From: Gracilibacillus alcaliphilus
Lineage (GTDB): Bacteria; Bacillota; Bacilli; Bacillales; Amphibacillaceae
DNA length: 37,400 bases
Direction: 5' to 3'
Assembly: GCF_016909015.1 (NCBI RefSeq)
Contig: NZ_JAFBFA010000044.1
Coordinates: 1-37,400 of the forward strand
The notes under the pieces: generated by a model
What the model was told of the DNA's origin: nothing
What the model saw: the letters and a program-made list of their open reading frames with translations, nothing else
Database searches by the model: none
In this document: piece by piece, positions 32,525 to 37,400 of the stretch
Numbering within the stretch: position 1 is the stretch's first letter
Layout: each line of letters starts with the position of its first letter
Translations under genes and position numbers: made by a program

Positions 32525-33193
32525 ATGAAGCGTGAATACGCAGTGATCGGGTTAGGACGTTTTGGTGGCAGTATTTGCCGCGAGTTGAGTGCAGAAGGCA
32601 TGGATGTCCTTGCTGTCGATATTCATGAAGATAAAGTAAAAGAGTTTAGAAATATTGCAGCCTATGCGGTAATTGCAGATACTACAGATGAAGATGTTTT
32701 GAAAGAACTAGGAATACGTAATATCGATCATGTGATTGTGGCAATTGGTGATGATATTCAAGCAAGTATTTTGACTACTTTGATGTTGAAAGAACTAGGT
32801 GTCAAAAAAATCACTGCAAAGGCGCAAAATGATTATCATGAAAAGGTACTGAATAAGATTGGGGCAGATCATGTCGTACACCCGGAACGAGATATGGGGA
32901 AGCGAATTGCCCATCAAATTATTTCGACCAATATATTGGATCATTTAGAGCTTTCAGATGACCACAGTATTGTAGAGGTAAGGGTAGGGAAGAAAATGCA
33001 CGGCCGGTCCTTGCTTGATCTTGACATTCGTGCTCGTTTTGGCTGTAATGTAGTAGCCATTAAGGAAGTACAAGACAGAAAGGTGAATGTATCGCCACAG
33101 GCTTCCCAGCAGTTAGAAAAAGGGGATATATTGATTGTGATTGGGGCAGACCAGGATATTTCGAGATTTGAAAAACAGCTAGTTGTGGAATAG
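32525..33193 (+). CDS. ktrC: KtrC, regulatory subunit of a potassium channel
   Basis: Cytosolic RCK ring protein gating a Ktr membrane subunit (KtrD or KtrB, not in the window). An N-terminal Rossmann RCK_N has GLGRFGGSICREL and the adenosine-binding Asp in VLAVDIHED; the C-terminal RCK_C (about 135-218) is the known c-di-AMP-binding part in relatives. The start at 32525 gives 222 codons with GGAGG 7 nt upstream, the length of B. subtilis KtrC; the longer reading contains the ribosome binding site. Neighbours rnjA-rpoY-ykrA match the ktrC (ykqB) locus. Confidence 0.92.
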   Translation: MKREYAVIGLGRFGGSICRELSAEGMDVLAVDIHEDKVKEFRNIAAYAVIADTTDEDVLKELGIRNIDHVIVAIGDDIQASILTTLMLKELGVKKITAKAQNDYHEKVLNKIGADHVVHPERDMGKRIAHQIISTNILDHLELSDDHSIVEVRVGKKMHGRSLLDLDIRARFGCNVVAIKEVQDRKVNVSPQASQQLEKGDILIVIGADQDISRFEKQLVVE

Positions 33194-33218
33194 ACGCATC
33201 GATAATATAGATGAATGT

Positions 33219-33246
33219 CATGTCAGGGGAAGCAGCACCTGACATG
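33219..33246. other. Hairpin after ktrC
   Basis: A perfect 9-bp stem CATGTCAGG/CCTGACATG with a 10-nt loop and no T-run. It lies just before the main terminator and perhaps protects the mRNA 3' end. Confidence 0.5.
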
Positions 33247-33262
33247 CTTACATAGCACATAA

Positions 33263-33306
33263 AAAACGAAGATATCCTTGTAAGTAATAAGGGATATCTT
33301 CGTTTT
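33263..33306. terminator. Bidirectional terminator between ktrC and rnjA
   Basis: Arms AAAACGAAGATATCC (33263-33277) and GGATATCTTCGTTTT (33292-33306) are perfectly complementary, with A- and T-runs giving U-tails in both directions. The rnjA stop is at 33310. Confidence 0.9.
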
Positions 33307-33309
33307 GTA

Positions 33310-34977
33310 TTATACTTCCATTATAATAGGTAAGATCATTGGACGACGTTTCGTTTTATCGTAAAGGAATGGAGCAATGGTATCTGTTATTTCATTTTTA
33401 ATCTCAGACCATTGTGTTGTCCGGCGTTCCATTACTTTACTCAAATGCTTAGATACAAGCTTCTGTGCCTCATTGATAAGATCTTCAGATTCTCGCATAT
33501 ATACGAATCCTCGAGAGATAATATCAGGACCTGAAGCGATTTTGAATTCTTTCATGTTAATGCTCACAACGACGATTACTAATCCTTCTTCTGATAAGAT
33601 CCGTCTGTCACGTAAGACAATATTACCAATATCCCCAATTCCGCTTCCATCTACATAAATAGCTCCTGAAGGGATTTTTCCAGCGATTTGTGCATTGTCT
33701 TTACCTAAGGCTAATACCTCGCCATTATCCATGATAAAGCAGTTCTCTGATGATATACCGCAACTGTCGGCAAGCTTCGTATGTTCTTTCAGCATACGAT
33801 ATTCCCCGTGAATAGGCATAAAGAATTTCGGCTGTATTAATCGAAGCATTAATTTTTGTTCCTGCTGCCCGCCATGTCCAGAGGTGTGGATATTGTTCAG
33901 TGGTCCATGAATGACGTCTGCTCCAGCACGATATAATTGATTGATAATTCGGCTGACACTAAGTGTATTTCCAGGGATTGGTGAAGAAGAGAATACAACT
34001 GTGTCACCAGGTATAATTTGAATTTGACGATGAGTGCCGTTTGCAATTCTCGATAGTGCAGCCATTGTCTCTCCTTGAGAGCCTGTACAAAGAATCGTTA
34101 TTTCATTAGCTGGAAGCTGATTGATTTGGTGCGCTTCGACAAAGGTATTCTTAGGTGCATGGATATAACCTAATTCTTGACCAATTTTAATGGCCCCTTC
34201 CATGCTACGGCCAAATACTGCCACTTTTCGGTTATGCTTCACAGCTGCTTCTACCACTTGCTGCAAACGATAAATATTTGATGCAAACGTCGCAAAAATT
34301 AATCTGCCATCTACTCTCGAGAAAATATCATTAATGCTATCTCCAACTACACGTTCTGATAAAGTAAAGTCAGGAACTTCACTGTTTGTACTATCTGATA
34401 ATAAACATAAGACACCCTCTTTACCAATCTCTGCCATTTTGGCTAGGTTGGCAGGTTCGCCAACAGGAGTGAAATCAAATTTAAAATCTCCTGTATGAAC
34501 AATATTACCTGGAGGTGTTTTTACTACAATACCATAAGAATCGGGAATGCTGTGTGTCGTACGGAAGAACGACACAGAAGTCTTTCTAAATTTAAAAACA
34601 TCCTCTTCTTGAAAAGGATATAGCTTGGTATTTCGCAAAAGTCCGTGCTCATCTAACTTATTGCGAATAAGTCCAAGTGCAAGTTTACCTGCATAAATAG
34701 GCACATTTAATTCACGCAGTAAATAAGGAATACCACCAATATGATCTTCATGACCATGGGTGATAAATAATCCTTTAATTTTGTCTTGGTTTTGCACCAG
34801 GTAGGTATAATCAGGAATAACATAATCAATTCCTAATAATTCATCTTCAGGAAACTTAATCCCTGCGTCGATGAGAATGATTTCATCTTGGAATTGTACA
34901 CCATATGTGTTCTTTCCAATCTCACCTAACCCACCTAATGCAAAAACGGCTGTTTGATCATTTTTTACGAACTTCAT
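33310..34977 (-). CDS. rnjA: Ribonuclease J1
   Basis: 555 aa, metallo-beta-lactamase/beta-CASP nuclease with 5'-3' exo- and endonuclease activity in mRNA decay and rRNA maturation. The zinc site HGHEDH is at 74-79; HTGDFKFDF, SDSTNSE and the beta-CASP/C-terminal HTSGHGGQ and PIHGEYRML segments are all present. Its ATG directly follows the rpoY stop (TAGATG); its GGAG lies inside rpoY, so the two are translationally linked. Confidence 0.97.
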   Translation of the reverse strand: MKFVKNDQTAVFALGGLGEIGKNTYGVQFQDEIILIDAGIKFPEDELLGIDYVIPDYTYLVQNQDKIKGLFITHGHEDHIGGIPYLLRELNVPIYAGKLALGLIRNKLDEHGLLRNTKLYPFQEEDVFKFRKTSVSFFRTTHSIPDSYGIVVKTPPGNIVHTGDFKFDFTPVGEPANLAKMAEIGKEGVLCLLSDSTNSEVPDFTLSERVVGDSINDIFSRVDGRLIFATFASNIYRLQQVVEAAVKHNRKVAVFGRSMEGAIKIGQELGYIHAPKNTFVEAHQINQLPANEITILCTGSQGETMAALSRIANGTHRQIQIIPGDTVVFSSSPIPGNTLSVSRIINQLYRAGADVIHGPLNNIHTSGHGGQQEQKLMLRLIQPKFFMPIHGEYRMLKEHTKLADSCGISSENCFIMDNGEVLALGKDNAQIAGKIPSGAIYVDGSGIGDIGNIVLRDRRILSEEGLVIVVVSINMKEFKIASGPDIISRGFVYMRESEDLINEAQKLVSKHLSKVMERRTTQWSEIKNEITDTIAPFLYDKTKRRPMILPIIMEV

Positions 34978-35190
34978 CTATTGGGCGTTCTCCACTTTAA
35001 AATGAGGAGATTGTTGTTCATAAGCTAGATGTGCCCCTTCTAAGCGTTGGATGAACTCGATATTAATATGTCTGTCCTTTAATTGTTCACGAACTTTACG
35101 TTCTGATTCTGCTTCAACGTACATACTTTTCGTATGTTCACGCACAGGAATTTCTGATGCGTTTTCTTGATATAATACTTTATAAATCAT
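34978..35190 (-). CDS. rpoY: RNA polymerase epsilon subunit
   Basis: 70-aa small Firmicutes RNA polymerase subunit (YkzG). It begins MIYKVLYQENASEIPVREHT and contains MYVEAESERKVREQL, the conserved family core. The start at 35190 is supported by AAAGGAG 7 nt upstream; upstream in-frame codons are not part of the family. Operon with rnjA, as in B. subtilis. Confidence 0.95.
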   Translation of the reverse strand: MIYKVLYQENASEIPVREHTKSMYVEAESERKVREQLKDRHINIEFIQRLEGAHLAYEQQSPHFKVENAQ

Positions 35191-35227
35191 GCTATCTCTC
35201 CTTTTGTTATAGTTGCTAATAATTGGG

Positions 35228-35359
35228 TTACGCAATTCTTTGGTATGTTTTTGGTTTGTTATAATATTCACTAGAACGATTTATTGTAGTTGGTATACGT
35301 TTTCTCCGTAATGCTTCGCGCATGCGACGTTTCAATTTCTCTCTTAGACGTTTTAACAT
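35228..35359 (-). CDS. 43-aa highly basic protein upstream of rpoY
   Basis: ATG at 35359 with AAAGGAG 11 nt upstream. The peptide starts MLKRLREKLKRRMREAL, has many Lys/Arg in its first 21 residues, and ends KPKTYQRIA. The basic half can form an amphipathic helix with leucines at regular spacing. It ends 37 nt before the rpoY start, on the same strand, behind the predicted operon promoter. I know no family for it; nucleic-acid or ribosome binding is a guess from charge alone. Too short for standard gene-length cut-offs. Confidence 0.65.
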   Translation of the reverse strand: MLKRLREKLKRRMREALRRKRIPTTINRSSEYYNKPKTYQRIA

Positions 35360-35442
35360 TGTACTTCCAACTCCTTTCTATGTGATATGTATAGAAAAGA
35401 AAAGCAAGTATTCAACGAACCGATCCAATCCCTATTACTTAT

Positions 35443-35470
35443 AGTATAGTATGAATTAAAGAAATTTGAA
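35443..35470 (-). promoter_or_regulatory. Predicted promoter of the small ORF-rpoY-rnjA operon
   Basis: TTCAAA (complement of 35465-35470), 16-nt spacer, TATACT (complement of 35443-35448). Four of six and five of six matches. It gives a leader of about 75 nt. Confidence 0.5.
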
Positions 35471-35722
35471 ACAAAAAAGCTAAAAATATTAAATTATTTT
35501 CTAGATCCTTCCTAGTTAACGGCTTGAAAAAAAAGATATTTCGATCGTGAAAACTTTACTTTATTTGTTCCATAATAAAGCGTGATTGCTAAAAAAGAAG
35601 TAAGTCCATCATTAAATTTGAACGGAATGTATTCCTATAGTGCATCTTAGCAAGCACACAAAACCTGATCCATTATCATTATTATTGTTTGCCTTTGAAA
35701 ATATACTTATACACGTCATTCG

Positions 35723-35731
35723 TGCTATAAT
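35723..35731 (+). promoter_or_regulatory. Extended -10 promoter of ykrA
   Basis: TGCTATAAT, a perfect extended -10, about 30 nt before the ribosome binding site of ykrA. Confidence 0.6.
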
Positions 35732-35769
35732 GACAACGTGATTAAATAATGATTTAAAGGATGAGACGT

Positions 35770-36546
35770 TTGGAACAGAAAATTGTATTTCTTGATATTG
35801 ATGGAACGATTCTTGACCATCAAAAACAAATTCCTGAAGCTACCAGCTTAGCCATCAAAAAGCTGCAAGAGGAAGGGGTAATTGTATCAATTGCCACAGG
35901 ACGAGCTCCATTTATGATTCAGGATATATTAGCAGAACTTGAATTGACATCACATATTACCTTTAATGGTCAACATGCCGTATACAATGGTGAAGTTATT
36001 CATCAGAATCCCATAGAGGCTTCTTTAATACAACAACTTACAGATTACAGTATTGAAAATAATCATCCCCTGGTTTTTCAAAGTGATCATGATATGCGTT
36101 CTAATGTGACGGAAAGTTCATTTATCGAAAAAGGAATGAAGAGCTTGAAACTCACACACCCATTAACTGATCTGGAATATTACAAAAAACATGACATTTT
36201 TCAAGTGTTGTTATTTAATGAGTCATTTGAACAGAAGGCATATGAAGACAAGTTTGATGCCCTTCGCTTTGTGAGATGGCATGAATTTTCGTGTGATGTC
36301 TTGCCAGGAATAGGCTCGAAAGCACATGGGATTAAACAATTTGTGAGTAAATTGGGCATTAAATGGGAAAACACCTATGCCTTCGGTGATGGTATGAATG
36401 ATATTGAAATGATCGAAAGCGTACATACGGGTGTTGCGATGGGTAATGCTGTTCCAGAGGTCAAACAAGTAGCTGACTTAGTTACAGACAATGTGGAAAA
36501 TGAAGGTTTAAGCAAAGCGATGAAGCAATTGGGTTTGATTTCTTAA
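35770..36546 (+). CDS. ykrA: HAD-superfamily (Cof-type) phosphatase YkrA
   Basis: HAD class IIB sugar/cofactor-type phosphatase, 259 codons. Motif I FLDIDGTILD at the very N-terminus, motif II ATGRAP, K in GSKAHGIKQF and motif IV GDGMNDIEMIE; the cap domain lies between. The start is set at the TTG at 35770, 9 nt after AAAGG; the ATG at 35761 touches the ribosome binding site. Located next to rpoY-rnjA as in B. subtilis. Substrate unknown. Confidence 0.9.
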   Translation: MEQKIVFLDIDGTILDHQKQIPEATSLAIKKLQEEGVIVSIATGRAPFMIQDILAELELTSHITFNGQHAVYNGEVIHQNPIEASLIQQLTDYSIENNHPLVFQSDHDMRSNVTESSFIEKGMKSLKLTHPLTDLEYYKKHDIFQVLLFNESFEQKAYEDKFDALRFVRWHEFSCDVLPGIGSKAHGIKQFVSKLGIKWENTYAFGDGMNDIEMIESVHTGVAMGNAVPEVKQVADLVTDNVENEGLSKAMKQLGLIS

Positions 36547-36645
36547 CCATAAATTACGTTAAATTATGATCGCGCTAGATGAATACAAAAAAATAAACTT
36601 TCATAGCATGGATAAAATCTATTTAAGCGAAAACGGTGGCTATTA

Positions 36646-37194
36646 ATGAAATCATCCAATCAATTTGTAATTAAAATCGAGAACCAAAGGTGGCTGGATC
36701 ATAATAATGAAGAAGATTTATGCTCTCATGGGGAAATCTATCTGAATGTGAATGGAAATATCATTACGCAGTTTGGAATAAATGAAGAATGGGGAATTAG
36801 TGAGTCTGCTCTAGCTTTATTAAGAACCATGGATCAAGATTATCGTTGTGATCCGAATATGGAGGAAGGGTTAATCCTTCACGGGTGTGGTACGGTGTTG
36901 ATGACAGGCTGTCCTATTTCCATTCATTGGTCTGTTAAACATATGAATGACCAAATACTATTGTCAGATTTTGTTAAAATCACTACAACAGATCCGGCAA
37001 CAGGAAATGTCTATTACCCTGATCTTCATGTCACACTGCACAAAAATGAATACAAAGATCAAGTGGTTCTCTTTGCGAGCCAAGTGAAAAACTTCTTCGC
37101 CACTTCAAAGCAAAAACGTATATCGGGTGACTTGGATAAAGAAATGTATCAGAGTTTCTGGGAGGAATACAATCTTTTGCTTGCCAATAGTTAG
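36646..37194 (+). CDS. Conserved-looking protein of unknown function
   Basis: 182 aa, cytosolic, acidic, no signal or membrane segment. Features include HGEIYLNVNGNIIT, EWGISESALALLRTM, a glycine/cysteine-rich ILHGCGTVLMTGCP and IHWSVKHM. I recognise no family. GGTGG lies 8 nt before the ATG, a modest ribosome binding site. It is inserted between ykrA and the next gene, where B. subtilis has defB. Confidence 0.75.
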   Translation: MKSSNQFVIKIENQRWLDHNNEEDLCSHGEIYLNVNGNIITQFGINEEWGISESALALLRTMDQDYRCDPNMEEGLILHGCGTVLMTGCPISIHWSVKHMNDQILLSDFVKITTTDPATGNVYYPDLHVTLHKNEYKDQVVLFASQVKNFFATSKQKRISGDLDKEMYQSFWEEYNLLLANS

Positions 37195-37310
37195 CCAATG
37201 TTGCACAGGACCGTTACGTTTGGATTTTTAGAAGAAAACGGCTGCATGGATATACAGAAATGGAGCGCGTTTGCTTAACAAGAAAAGAGGACAGACCCGT
37301 TTATGGTGAT

Positions 37311-37371
37311 ATGCTCCCTTTATAGTAGACAGAGAAATAATAAAAATTCTCACCTATTATGAAGGGAGTAT
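37311..37371 (+). promoter_or_regulatory. Leader hairpin covering the ribosome binding site of the last gene
   Basis: ATGCTCCCTT (37311-37320) can pair over 10 bp, with one G-U, to AAGGGAGTAT (37362-37371), which contains the ribosome binding site. Inside the loop GAGAA can pair with TTCTC. This could regulate translation if transcription starts upstream of 37311; no clear promoter was found. Confidence 0.45.
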
Positions 37372-37377
37372 TTTGTA

Positions 37378-37400
37378 TGTCTAAAAGAATGACCAAACAG
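37378..37400 (+). CDS. 5' end of a gene cut by the window edge
   Basis: ATG with AAGGGAG 8 nt upstream; only MSKRMTK and part of the next codons are visible. By B. subtilis gene order beyond ykrA (defB, ykyA, pdhA) it could be pdhA or another gene of that block, but seven residues cannot decide. Confidence 0.6.

Noticed and set aside
37199..37279. 26-codon ORF starting MLHRTVTF after the 182-aa gene
   Set aside because: No ribosome binding site, no membrane helix or other feature; probably chance.
1..37400. CRISPR array, tRNA, rRNA or prophage
   Set aside because: No regularly spaced repeats, no cloverleaf or rRNA sequence and no phage-type genes were seen on either strand.

Overview
The window is chromosomal DNA of a low-GC, endospore-forming Bacillaceae. 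Evidence: AAGGAGG-type ribosome binding sites, frequent TTG and GTG starts, a T-box leader, a CodY box, a CIRCE operator, spoVA genes, a Spo0E-type phosphatase and a yteA-family gene. Two blocks keep Bacillus subtilis gene order as I remember it: patA-ykyB-ykuE-ykuL(cbpB)-dapH-dapL, and ktrC-rnjA-rpoY-ykrA. The protein sequences are divergent from B. subtilis. A Gracilibacillus/Virgibacillus/Oceanobacillus-like genus would fit, but that is inference.

Layout. (1) 1-4.25 kb: htpG (minus strand) with a perfect CIRCE operator, divergent from a punA-cdd-deoC nucleoside-salvage operon. (2) 4.25-14.0 kb, minus strand: yteA, then the complete branched-chain amino acid operon ilvB-ilvH-ilvC-leuA-leuB-leuC-leuD. 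It is controlled by a T-box leader with a probable Leu (CUC) specifier and a CodY box upstream of its promoter. The leu half is punctuated by two large intercistronic hairpins, a 238-bp inverted-repeat element and a solo copy of its end. (3) 14.2-15.65 kb: an uncharacterised gene and a yogA-like oxidoreductase. (4) 15.7-18.1 kb, minus: a compact sporulation operon, lipoprotein-spoVAC-spoVAD-spoVAEb, behind a sigma-G/F-like promoter. It resembles spoVA2-type loci rather than the classical spoVA operon. (5) 18.3-21.2 kb: an accessory stretch with two unknown secreted/lipoprotein genes, decayed repeats, a self-contained 26-codon membrane-peptide gene and a Spo0E-like gene. (6) 21.2-28.5 kb: patA, dapH and dapL, the acetylase branch of diaminopimelate/lysine synthesis, interspersed with ykyB, an SCO-type gene, ykuE and the c-di-AMP-binding cbpB. 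A repeat element carrying a gene remnant lies between dapH and dapL. (7) 28.6-32.4 kb: a heterodimeric ABC exporter. (8) 32.5-37.4 kb: ktrC, rnjA-rpoY (with an extra 43-codon basic ORF upstream), ykrA, an unknown gene and the first codons of another gene.

The most unusual signals are: a dispersed family of inverted-repeat elements (ends GTTCAAAAAGTTC) whose internal hairpin shows a compensatory base change between copies; CIRCE on htpG; the spoVA2-like operon; and two small genes (26 and 43 codons) with good expression signals. I see no CRISPR array, rRNA, tRNA, prophage or intact transposase.
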